Origin: Branchiostoma belcheri
Lineage: Eukaryota > Chordata > Leptocardii > Amphioxiformes > Branchiostomatidae
NCBI RefSeq assembly: GCF_001625305.1
Contig: NW_017803844.1
Span: forward strand, 205,076-269,075
Reading direction: 5' to 3'
DNA: 64,000 nucleotides
Position numbers and translations under genes: made by a program. Below are positions 55,273 to 64,000 of the stretch, one piece after another. The notes beneath the pieces were generated by a model, which did no database searches, was not told the origin of the DNA, and was given only the letters and a program-made list of their open reading frames with translations. Each line of letters starts with the position of its first letter. Position 1 is the stretch's first letter.

Positions 55273-55471
55273 CTATATGATAATAGTGTTAATGTCCCGC
55301 CCTTTCTCGGTGAATATGGTGTGATAAAGCCTTGCCAGTTGCTATAACCACCTCATATAGCCACCTCGTTCGCTGCGCTCACTTGGTGGCTTTATTCGGT
55401 GGTTATAGCAACTGACAAGGCTTTATCACACCATATTCACCTCGGGGCGGGACATTAACCCTTAATTAAAG
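55273..55471. mobile_element. Foldback MITE, copy 2
   Basis: Arms GTTAATGTCCCGCCC...AATATGGTGTGATAAAG and their inverse at 55400-55460 enclose AGCCACCTCGTTCGCTGCGC. Its left flank (CTATATGATAATAG) equals the right flank of copy 1 in reverse, and its right flank (CCTTAATTAAAG) the left flank of copy 1. The two copies are thus the same element in opposite orientation, and it extends slightly beyond the arms. Confidence 0.82.
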
Positions 55472-55674
55472 TTTGTTAATATAGGGTTTGACTTACATAG
55501 CCTTCCACCTGGCGAATTGGCCATCAGATGAATGTGAACAGGCTGCTGGGGACCATTGAGAAGTTCAGAGCATGATGAAGAACTTGTGAACCTAAAAAAA
55601 GCTGTGAACACATGTCCAGTTTTAGTTAGACTGATTTTGTTTTTTCTCAAGACAGAAAGTGCATATATATTTAT

Positions 55675-55925
55675 ATAAGGCCACACCAATTTAATTTGTT
55701 GGTTCTCGGATTGTCTGGGGGACGGCTGGTGTAATACCGGGCCGGCCGCTACGAGCGCAGATTTAGTCAGGCAAGGTTGCGGTGAGCTTTAAAGACATCA
55801 AAGATGGTCAGCCCGGGATGGTCGGCGGCGAGCCCGAGCTGACTCCGCTGGCTGTCCATGTAGGGGATAAGAATCTTCTCCGTGTAGCGGATCATGTTGT
55901 CACCGTTTGACCAAGGGGCTTTTAT
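55675..55925 (-). mobile_element. MITE end plus Tigger/pogo-like transposase fragment
   Basis: 55675-55700 carries the terminus ATAAGGCCACACCAATTTAA of the 14937 MITE family. From about 55920 down to 55775 the minus strand reads MIRYTEKILIPYMDSQRSQL then GLAADHPGLTIFDVFKAHR, the DDE_1 stretch (kxxxPYxxxxR...LxxxDxFxxH) of Tigger/pogo elements with its catalytic Asp. The same segment recurs at 61965-62260. Confidence 0.65.
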
Positions 55926-56019
55926 CCTCTATTTAAAGCTTCATGTATAACTAGAATTCCGAGATCTCATACCTCCATGAAATATGATCTTGATATGTAA
56001 ACGTAAATTTCTTCTTTAA

Positions 56020-57010
56020 CCCTAAACAGTACACCTGGGGTCCGCGCGGACCCCAGCACTATATATTCTGTAATATCTTTTTTGTTTCTAAAGATTTTTT
56101 TCTGAAATTTTAGGTAATTGTCACCCACAAAGTTGCCTCTCAATACAATGCAAAAAACTCCGTTTCTACCATTTATGAAAAAAAATTATATCTGATTTTC
56201 TTTTGGGGTCCGCGCGGACCCCAGCCGGCTTTCGATCATAATGGATACACTGGCGTTCTTATACATTACCTTATTTCCGTTTTTATATGTTTTTATGCAC
56301 TCAACGTATGTCTACCAAGTTTTCAGAGAATGGTGTAGTAATAGAATTAAATTATAATAACTTTGGTGTAATTATGACGTCATATGACGTCAGAGCTAAT
56401 AATATAGTCCGACTTATTGGATTTTGACCAATGACGTCATCAAATTAGCATATTCTATGCATATTAAATGATTTAACTTATATTTAATTATGTAGGATGT
56501 TATAAATGTTGGAAAAGAAGTGTAATTTAATATAAAACTCAAAAAACTTTTATGTTTCAACAAAAATTACTTCTATTTTCAAAAAAACTGCCTGCTAGAA
56601 ACCCGTTGCCATGGCAACATAAAAAAAAACATCAACTTACTAGTATTAAACTAATATGAACTTTTTTCCAGAGACATTTTAGGAAAGGTCTCCAAATTTG
56701 ATGCTTCTAGCGCAAGCCGTTTAGCCGCTATCTGAGATCAAAGTTGGGCCTCAAAAGCCCCTTCAGTCTGGAATGGGTTTAAAAATCGGGTATTTCTTCT
56801 TGTCTTCTTTTCTTCACCAAAAAATAGAAAAAGTTCAAAATGTATGATTTTTGTATGTAATGTGGACACAGAGGTTCCCACATCAGTTTGCAAAACAATT
56901 GAGCTGGTAGCATGTTGATAATTTCTAAAAATTAGCAAAAAACTGTTCTGGGGTCCGCGCGGACCCCAGGTGTACAGATTAATCAGTCCGGGAAGGTGTA
57001 CTGTTGAGGG
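56020..57010. mobile_element. piggyBac-type MITE with TTAA target duplication
   Basis: Left terminus CCCTAAACAGTACACCT after TTAA (56016-56019). Right terminus AGGTGTACTGTTGAGGG before TTAA (57011-57014). The ends are inverted with one mismatch. CCC...GGG ends and exact TTAA duplications are the hallmark of piggyBac. Three copies of the palindrome GGGGTCCGCGCGGACCCC lie inside (about 56037-56054, 56205-56222, 56950-56967), two of them subterminal. No coding capacity; 991 bp. Confidence 0.92.
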
Positions 57011-57140
57011 TTAATTGTGCAAATGACCTCTGCATTAACATGATATATGCATCGTGATGTATGTTAACTTTTGATTAACTTACAGATGTCCCAAGTATGA
57101 CATTCTCATCATTCACCATTACGAAATCATAGAATTTTTG

Positions 57141-57636
57141 CATTAATTATGCAAATTAGGTCATCATTTGCATAATTAGTATCTGTTGAAGTTCCACCTG
57201 CCATAGGTTACATACATTACATGTATGTAAGTAGTATAATGTAAAACACTGTAATTATAGAATTTCCTCATTAATTATGCAAATTAAGTCCTCATTTGCA
57301 TAATTTGCATTTAATTATGTACATCTCTCTCTCAGCTACCTACACACCAAAAATAATGAAAATATGTTGTTCCTGTCTGGACTTTTCGCATTAATTATGC
57401 AAATTAGGTCATCATTTGCATAATTAGTATCTGTTGAAGTTCCACCTGCCATAGGTTACATACATTACATGTATGTAAGTTGTATAATGTAAAACACTGT
57501 AAGTATAGAATTTCCTCATTAATTATGCAAATTAAGTCCTCATTTGCATAATTTGCATTTAATTATGTACATCTCTCTCTCAGCTACCTACACACCAAAA
57601 ATAATAAAAATATGTTGTTCCTGTCTGGACTTATTG
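57141..57636. repeat. 248-bp tandem duplication with octamer inverted pairs
   Basis: Two units start CATTAATTATGCAAATTAGG at 57141 and 57389 with very few differences. Each holds two inverted pairs ATTATGCAAAT...ATTTGCATAAT, giving eight ATGCAAAT octamers (POU-factor consensus) in about 500 bp, plus CATACATTACATGTATGTAA. Confidence 0.9.
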
Positions 57637-58173
57637 GCTCTTAAACATTTTCGCCAGAAAGTGCCCTGCAGTTCCAGAACAAGCCGCTAGGGGGCCCAAA
57701 CTCATGTGACTTCTTCCCAAGCACGAGAGCTACCTTCCATCAAAATTTCATGACCCTAGCATGTCCAGATCGCGAGATATCAAAACCGGAAGTTGCGCTG
57801 CAGTACCAAGGGAAGCCACTAGGGGGACGAAAATCTAATCATTTCCAGTTTTCGTCACACCCTACCAACACCAAGTATGAAACCAATCCATCCAGGCGTT
57901 CTTGAGTTATCTTGTTGACCAACAGACGGACGGACAGACGGACAGATAAACGCAACTGAAAATATAACCTCCATGACACATTTCATGGAGGTAATAATTA
58001 CACACATAACTGTGTGTTTGTTTTGACAGGCACAACCTGTTCCTCTCGTCCTTGCTCAGGGTTTTGTGTCTGTTCGGCCTGCTGCTAGACTGGGTACCAT
58101 CCTACTTGTATGCTGGGGCTCCCACACTCGCTTCCCTTGCCTTGCTCGCTTCCCAAACAAGGACCCTCTGCCG

Positions 58174-58601
58174 TAGGGCTGCGTACCTAAACGTAACATC
58201 AGGTACAGGTACAGGTACCGGTACAGAGGTTTAGGTACAGGTCCGGACCTGTACCTGTACCTGAACAATTTGACAAATTAACACGTGTTCTTCACTTTTT
58301 CAATCATGACACAGAAACAATAATAAAGTGTTGACAACTTGTCATTATCTTTATCACAACCCTGGATCAGCCACACTCTCGCGATGTCTCGTGAGACTGA
58401 GGATCTCAAATCAATCGACGGTGTTTACGTCTTTTCCAGTGCTAATTTTTCGTCTTTGTGGTAGGATTTACCTATCTTTAGTCATATACATGGTGTAAAC
58501 TAGCTATTTCGGTATATACTCGTTACTTCATGATCCGGTATTTTGGACCTGTACCGAAACGATTTTTACGGTATTGGACAATGTACCGGTCCGCAGCCCT
58601 A
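58174..58601. mobile_element. hAT MITE with 8-bp target duplication
   Basis: The ends TAGGGCTGCG...CGCAGCCCTA are inverted. The 8 bases CTCTGCCG sit directly outside on both sides (58166-58173 and 58602-58609). Terminal TAGGG and an 8-bp duplication are diagnostic of hAT. Inside, GGTACA hexamers are repeated and mirrored (ACAGGTACAGGTACCGGTAC...GTACC). Confidence 0.93.
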
Positions 58602-58609
58602 CTCTGCCG

Positions 58610-59149
58610 CCACAGCCCGCGTGCCGCCAACAGTCAACCCAGAACATGATGTACAATGATATGGTCACAATTTTTTGGGGGAAATTAACAAAAACTTTGG
58701 TGTTACATGAAAATGTCATCCATATATTCAAGTCAGTGTGGCCTAAGAGGAAATTCTTTAATGAAAATATCACAGAAATGGAAACACTGGAGTTCATTTC
58801 TCAAAAAAGTTGCTATGGCTTCAATGTGATACTGTAACTTGTGACAGCAAGTTCACTTACCTCCTGGATTTGTGCATGCCACGTGTGACTTATTGATGGT
58901 CTTGTCTGCAATTGTAGCCACATTCAGATGTTCCAGTCTGAGTACTGCCCGGTCATAGGGGCAGGTTCTGCTAGTCCTGAGTCACGTCTCTATGCATGTT
59001 CTGCAAAACTGATGTCCCTGGGCATGTCACGGCATTTCGCAGAATGTAATGGCTGTGTGAAAAAACAATTGGTTAACAAGTTACTCCATGGAGGTCTCAG
59101 ACCTCTGTGGAGTATTAGGATTGGTCCGTGTGTGTAACTCACAAACCAT
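58610..59149. other. No gene; hairpin near 59085-59125
   Basis: The plus ORF continuing to 58837 has no family. TTACTCCATGGAGGTCT and AGACCTCTGTGGAGTA form a hairpin just before the LINE; a related one (TTACTCCGTTAAGGG...GGTGGAGTATTG) lies on the other side at about 60409-60447. Confidence 0.5.
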
Positions 59150-60410
59150 TTTTTTTATTTTATTTTATTTATTTAAATTGCAAACAGTGCAATACAGTGG
59201 AAGCCCTGGCAGCTGAGCTGATGTCGGGCCCCACATTGTGAAATACATACATACATAACACAATAAAGTAACGAATCACAGAAATTTCACATACCCTATA
59301 ATCCATAAGCTAGGCTAATGCATTGTATACAAAAAAGTAATAATAATATAAATCAGTATGGTAGGAGGCCAGAGGTCATTCAAAATATATAATATTCAAT
59401 ATTTACAATGTTGTACATGTAGGAATAGATGGAAGGACTAATAGTTATGTAATTAGAATCGGTTTGTAGATGAAATGTAAGTGTGAAGAGCGGCCGAAAG
59501 GTTTTGATCTGTAAGAGGGTCGTGGCCTGGGTAACCGTTGAGAAGAATGTTTGTAGAGAGGGGTCGATCTGTCAGGCGACGTACTTCAGTGGCAAGTGTT
59601 TGCCGTGCGTCCTCGTACAGAGGGCAGCTGAGGAGAAAGTGTGCGACCGTCTCAGACGTGGCTCCACAGCTGCAGCTCCGAGAGGTGAGTTTGAACTTGG
59701 CGAGGGTAGAGTTCAGCTGGGACCAGTCAAGACGTAGTCTCGTGGTGAGGATGTTGTTCTGTCGGTCACCTAGCCTTCGGTACTTCTGATGATGGCGGGT
59801 GGACAGTATGTGGGCCCTGCACCTCTGTCTAAACTGGTTGTAAGAGGCAGATTCCCTCACCTCCGACGGGAGACTATTCCAGAGTCGCGTGGTGTACGGA
59901 ACGAAGCTGTTCCTGTAGGTGGCCGTTCTGCAAAAGGGCACGTGCAGGTGTGCGTCGTTACGAAGCCGGACTTGGAGTTGTCTTTGGCTGTCTCTGGTGG
60001 TAGGGATCAGCACCTGAAGGTGGGGAGGAACTGAGCCAGATACTAGTTTATACATGATGAGCAGTCTGTTGTAATCTCTTCTAGCTGCTAGGCTGTCCCA
60101 CTCTAGCTCTTCTAGTAGCTTTAGTCGAGGTGTACGAGCCATAGCACCTGAGACAAGCCGTCCTGCCTGATACTGGACTTGCTCGAGTGTCTTACAGGCT
60201 GTGGTACCGATGTTGCTGAACAGGACTGAGGCGTACTCCAGCTTCGTGCGTACAAGGGTGTTGTAGGCAGTTTCCAGCGCTTCACGAGGCAGTTTTCTTT
60301 GCCATTTGCTGCACAGTGGTATGTAGTTTGGCATGTCATCTGCTGGAATGCACATTCCTAGTGGGCAAAGGTCACCAATACAAAGCCTGCTCAGAAGGCC
60401 CATTTTGTTA
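59150..60410 (-). mobile_element. CR1/Jockey-type LINE, long 3' part
   Basis: An intact 316-codon minus frame reads LVRTKLEYASVLFSNIGTTA, LEQVQYQAGRLVSGAMARTP, PFCRTATYRNSFVPYTTRLW and NSLPSEVRESASYNQFRQRC, ending SCSCGATSETVAHFLLSCPL YEDAR. It holds the LE(Y)AS, VQxxA, LWNSLP and CxC...H...C zinc-like blocks after the polymerase core. A 3' untranslated part leads to an (AAAAT)n-like tail at 59150-59180. 5'-truncated. With its undamaged frame this is the youngest LINE copy in the window. Confidence 0.82.
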
Positions 60411-60604
60411 CTCCGTTAAGGGTATACCTCCTGGTGGAGTATTGTGGCTAGAGGTTTTTTTGTGTTTGCAGCCAAAACACAGGGTTCCCTTTGTTTAATC
60501 GGCGTTCAATTTATACGTCATCTGCAGGCATGCCCATGTTGATGCTAAGTTACTATAAGTAGAATATCTGTAAGAAACAGGAGAAGCCAGTAAAAACCCT
60601 TCTG

Positions 60605-60684
60605 GTCCCGGGCTGGGGTTCGAACCCACGACCTCCCGGGCACCAGAGCTTCATAACCAGACGCCCTAACCGCTCCGCTAAAAG
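60605..60684 (-). mobile_element. tRNA-like Pol III unit (SINE head or tRNA pseudogene)
   Basis: Minus-strand box A TAGCGGAGCGG (60670-60680) and box B GGTTCGAACCC (60617-60627) are 42 bp apart. The T arm is mismatched and the acceptor ends do not pair, so it is not a working tRNA. The AT-rich stretch after it (60540-60600) could be the SINE body. It is not the 9720-type family. Confidence 0.6.
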
Positions 60685-60689
60685 GTCTA

Positions 60690-61964
60690 GACCCGTTTGT
60701 CGGATCAGTTGGTAGCGCCTATAACCCCCCACTTTTACACTACTCCCCCTTTTCTTTTCAAGATTCGTCCTTGAATCTTCCGAATTCGACATCCCTGGAG
60801 CGGCACTATTTGCCAGAACTCCCAGAAATACTTAAGAGATAAAACGATGTCAGCATAATTTTGTATGACGACATATGTTCGACATTGGTGAAGGCCAACC
60901 CTAACGATCTTGCTATTGCCGACGTTATAAAAAAATAACGCACAAGTCCAACAACTGTCGGCACCGTCGACTTTGCTGGCCCAGAAACAGTTTAAAAAAT
61001 ACGTCAACAAAACCCAAGACAGTGTTTCGTACAGATCACACCGCTGCAATAGTCGACGCGCTGCAATTTTGGCGTCTCAACGAAGACACGTATTGCGCCG
61101 CAAACTACATATATACCAACATGTGTGTCTCTACCCCTTCCCCACAACAATTCCAAATACCTAGGGGACCCGTCGGGCTGGCTCGGTCGGTTTCACGGGC
61201 TCCTCCTTCGGCTGGTACTCCCTTCCCGGTCTGCACCCTTCCGCTGGTCTCTTCGATGCCAGTATTTTAGCAACATCCCATCATCGTCGCTAAATGTGAG
61301 CGGGGCAAGATGTTGTGTTAGAACCCCGGGTTCTTTAAGATGTTGCTAGAGAGACTTTACGAAGTGACGGTCGCAAGGCAAATGAGTTTTCCGTACAACA
61401 TCGCCGGAGACCTGGGACTCAGTACGACCGGCTGTCACGTAGCGCGGGCTTCATTCAACTGACCTTCCCAAGTCTCCTAGTTTTCTTTTATTCATTCATC
61501 TCAGACGAAAATCACAGCTATGTGCAAAGCCCTTGTCTGCCAGAGTCTAGACAGACACACCAAGGGATCGTCTCCCATCTTACAGTACCCTCTCCTGTCT
61601 CACATCTTACCTCGGGCCGTGTTTAAGGGAAACACAAACAACACACGCAAGTACGATGGAATGTGACTACAGTTCACACACATCAGATAATATCTCCATG
61701 TGATCTTCAGTCTATAAATTCTAAAACAGTCTAGATCAAAGTACAGTTACTGTATCAAAGATATCCAAACTTTACCGGCGTGCCTTCTCGATCACCACTC
61801 GGATGCCGGTTCGCTCCCAGCCCCTCTCGATGGGCGCCGAGTCGTTGCCCACTCTGTCGAAGCAGCCAGTTGGCGTGGAGCGGCTTCAGCGTTGTCAGCT
61901 TCAAGTCCACCTTGACGTTAGCGACTTCAGGGCCCTCCTTCCTCTCCCTGGCGAAGTAGTCTTC
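60690..61964. other. No gene recognised
   Basis: GC-richer text around 61140-61330 and 61800-61960 has several short ORFs without domain character. A possible inverted pair, ATTTTAGCAACATCCCATC (61264) against TTTAAGATGTTGCTAGAG (61333), was noted but is short. Confidence 0.4.
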
Positions 61965-62260
61965 ATAGAACTTGAGGAAGCTGGCCTTCAGGTCTCGCTT
62001 GAGCAGGTCGTTGATCCCCCGTCGGCGTCCAGAGGTTGCAGCTCCTGGTGCAACTGGCTGGGACGTAGACGGGGAGATTGTGGTTCTCTTTCAGCTTGCG
62101 TAGCAAGGCTGGGTTGTGATGAGCTTGGAAGACAGCAAAGATGGCCAGCCCGGGATGGTCGGCGGCGAGCCCGAGCTGACTCCGCTGGCTGTCCATGTAG
62201 GGGATAAGAAACTTCTGTAGCGGATCATGCTGTCACCCTTTAACCAATGAGCTTTCATCC
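61965..62260 (-). mobile_element. Tigger/pogo-like transposase fragment, second copy
   Basis: The minus strand reads MDSQRSQLGLAADHPGLAIF, AVFQAHHNPALLRKLKENHN and LPVYVPASCTR, then in the next frame LQPLDA: the DDE_1 end with LPPxxTxxLQPLD. Where the 55-kb copy has the catalytic Asp (FDVFKAH) this one has Ala (FAVFQAH). One frameshift lies before MDSQ and another after SCTR. Confidence 0.7.
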
Positions 62261-62323
62261 TCTATTTACAGTAAGCTACATGTCAGCTATTTCTGAATCC
62301 GACATACAGTTATGTTATGTGGT

Positions 62324-62660
62324 CTACTCAGTCTCGCTTCCACTGTCGCGACCATTCCTGAACGACTCATACTTTACGTATACTTTCGAAAAACTAGGGG
62401 TCAGGTCTGCCTTGTTGACATTTGGATCCTTAAGCAGGTGGTGTTCAATGAACACCATGACCGGTGCGATACAGGCGGGGTGCGGCTGCTGAAAACAGTA
62501 TAGTGCCCCAATGAGGGACACAAAAACCCCCACCACCGACCGGCACTTCACCAGAGCCTTCCCGTGGACGATCACAAACACCTGCGTGCCGCCTGATGAC
62601 TGCTTCACAATGATGAATGCAGTCCGCCTCTTGTTGTGCTTCATTTCCTCTGCAACGCTC
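62324..62660 (-). CDS. Exon of an unrecognised gene
   Basis: After a tatttttctacag acceptor the minus strand reads SVAEEMKHNKRRTAFIIVKQ, SSGGTQVFVIVHGKALVKCR, SVVGVFVSLIGALYCFQQPH and PVMVFIEHHLLKDPNVNKAD. A donor-like TATAC/gtaaag lies near 62378. The text (charged start, hydrophobic strand-helix middle, HLLKD end) is protein-like and resembles accessory proteins seen in invertebrate mobile elements, but I cannot name it. Confidence 0.45.
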
Positions 62661-64000
62661 CTGTAGAAAAATATTGAGTTACACATTTAGTTAACTTACT
62701 AAGCAAAGCACACAAAAATAACAATGAACCCCACCTCCACATCTATTTGATTTGAAGATACTGTTATCTCCAGGCAACTCCTGTTATGCTATATAAATCA
62801 CCTTGGCACTCAAAGCTATAAATTTAAATTTTGAGGACACTGTATCATGTCGTCCTTGCCTGGCAAGGGCACAGCTCACTGTGTTGCTGAGGATCTGTGA
62901 AAAATGATATAATTTATATTCAACTCCCACAAAGATGCATAGTTCTTATACATGCAGTGTCAAACAGAGGAAGTCACTGTCTGGAGGTTACCTACAACAT
63001 TAAGAATATATCTCTTTATATGTCTTTTTAGAGATCAATGAAAGTAAATCAAGTTGTTCAATTTAATACAGTCAAGATAGCACAATGAGCAGGTTATCAT
63101 ATACAAGCTTTCCATACAAGTTTTAACTACATATCTACTTGTTTAATTTAGTCTTCTTCCTATAGTCACAAAAATGGAAAACAGCACACAGGCAATGACG
63201 AACCTGTGCAGCCAGGTTGACGAAGGGCTGGACTGAGGTGGATGTGATCGGTCTTCAACTTGTGCAGCATGCACAGTCCACCTCCTTGGCGGTACAGACT
63301 GAGATCCCACTAGCAAACATCAACGATGTGTTTCCATGAGATCGTCTGGTGGTTGTACTGCATAAAAAAAGATAAACAATGAAGAAAATTACTGTCAAGT
63401 ACATCCTCAAAACAAACAAAAGTTCAAGGCAAATAACGTTAGTTTGCGTTTAAATAAAAATCGGATTTTTAAAAACGTGTTGAAACCACTAAATATAAGT
63501 CCGGTCTGAACGGGGTACCCGAGTTCCGAATCATATCGTAGGCTGCGGGAGACTGGTAAAATATGGCAAGACACCACCGTGTGTCATGGTGGGGTGCCAC
63601 CGCATTGTTCGTGAATCGTGTTGTTGTGAGTGCCTCAGTTGCTCTTCGAATACACGACTAACATTACAGTTCTTATACATAACTAATGTTACAGTTCATA
63701 CGCACGACTAACGCTACAGTTCATATACACGACCACCGGTACAGTTACATACTAGTATACACGACTAATATTAGTTACCTAATTGGCGGACGCTGTGTAA
63801 GGCACCTTTGCAGTTTTAATCCTGGCGCTGGGTTTTCTGGGGCTCGCGGGCAGTCGGGGCTTCTTGGTAAAGCTAAGGTCCCAATTACGCCGGTGCCCGT
63901 CGGGGATGTAGCCCCGGCCGGGTTCAGGAGTCGGGCGGGCATCGGCTGTTGTGATCACAATTAAAAGTTGCCTTTACGCTACCCTGCAGATGTCCCGGGG
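62661..64000. other. No gene recognised; minisatellite near the end
   Basis: AT-rich up to 63500. TGTGTCATGGTGGGGTGCCA (63580) recalls a patch at 52040-52070 (GACACCCCACCACAGGTG) in reverse. The last 170 bp are GC-rich. Confidence 0.45.
63655..63775. repeat. About 26-bp minisatellite, 4-5 units
   Basis: Units of the form ACACGACTAACATTACAGTT plus CATAT, with substitutions. Confidence 0.8.

Larger units (their letters stand above)
55970..57996. mobile_element. Non-autonomous element with ACCTCCATGAAAT ends, interrupted
   Basis: The left end ACCTCCATGAAAT (about 55973) has its inverse ATTTCATGGAGGT at 57980-57993. Inside are a 248-bp tandem duplication and a conserved 3' part (AGGGGGACGAAAATCTAATC, CCAACAGACGGACGGACAGA). 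No transposase. A second element (56020-57010) is inserted in it. The superfamily is unknown. Confidence 0.7.

Noticed and set aside
58052-58234. Host exon interrupted by the hAT MITE
   Set aside because: A ttttgacag acceptor precedes it and the MITE does split the frame, but the joined text shows no family and no donor, so evidence is too thin.
60605-60684. Functional tRNA gene
   Set aside because: Box A and B are good, but the acceptor and T stems do not pair properly and no anticodon arm forms.
1-64000. ProtoRAG (RAG1/RAG2-like transposon), known from lancelets
   Set aside because: I looked for RAG1 core or kelch-type RAG2 text and CACAGTG-type ends and found none.

Overview
This is eukaryotic, intron-rich, repeat-dense DNA. 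One nearly complete GPCR of the GWNC (MECA-type) class, metazoan-style splice sites, tRNA-derived SINEs, several LINE clades, Crypton, hAT, piggyBac and CMC remnants, and near-identical blocks beside short N-gaps (a sign of a heterozygous draft assembly) all fit a lancelet (Branchiostoma-type) invertebrate deuterostome. That assignment is inference; no sequence search was possible.

Layout. 1-2.4 kb: the 3' exons of an unrecognised plus-strand gene whose internal introns fit in phase. 3.3-15.3 kb: repeats, including a foldback element, a decayed Crypton/KIAA1958-like tyrosine recombinase, LINE pieces, SINEs, two retroelement fossils, a split MADF/Myb-like gene and a MITE with 35-bp inverted ends. 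16.1-17.3 kb: the rhodopsin-class GPCR, the clearest host gene, with one frameshift in TM7 and loss of two microswitch residues. 18-25 kb: LINE and SINE remnants, a gag-like fossil, a 46-bp satellite and a Tx1/L1-like LINE running into a 779-base gap. 25.7-29 kb: mostly unassigned, with dispersed repeats and a MULE-like fragment.

29-54 kb: mostly minus-strand exons with good splice signals, many decayed, whose domains concern nucleic acids or signalling: bHLH-like, tyrosine-recombinase N-terminal-like, CbbX-type AAA+, DDE-like, EXO1/XPG-like nuclease with a HIRAN-like module, piggyBac transposase, protein kinase, CMC/EnSpm-like transposase, RPA-like OB fold, and a RecQ-like helicase start abutting a hAT transposase. 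Two tandem USP7-type MATH domains lie on the plus strand. I read this as a graveyard of cargo-bearing DNA transposons and duplicated host exons, not an operon or a working pathway.

54-64 kb: nested non-autonomous elements with very clear boundaries (a piggyBac-type MITE with TTAA duplications inside an older element; a hAT MITE with an exact 8-bp target duplication), a long LINE 3' part, a Pol III box A/B unit, two Tigger/pogo-like remnants and a final unrecognised exon. The GPCR and the 1-2.4 kb gene are the likeliest host genes. Most other coding traces belong to mobile elements or pseudogenes.
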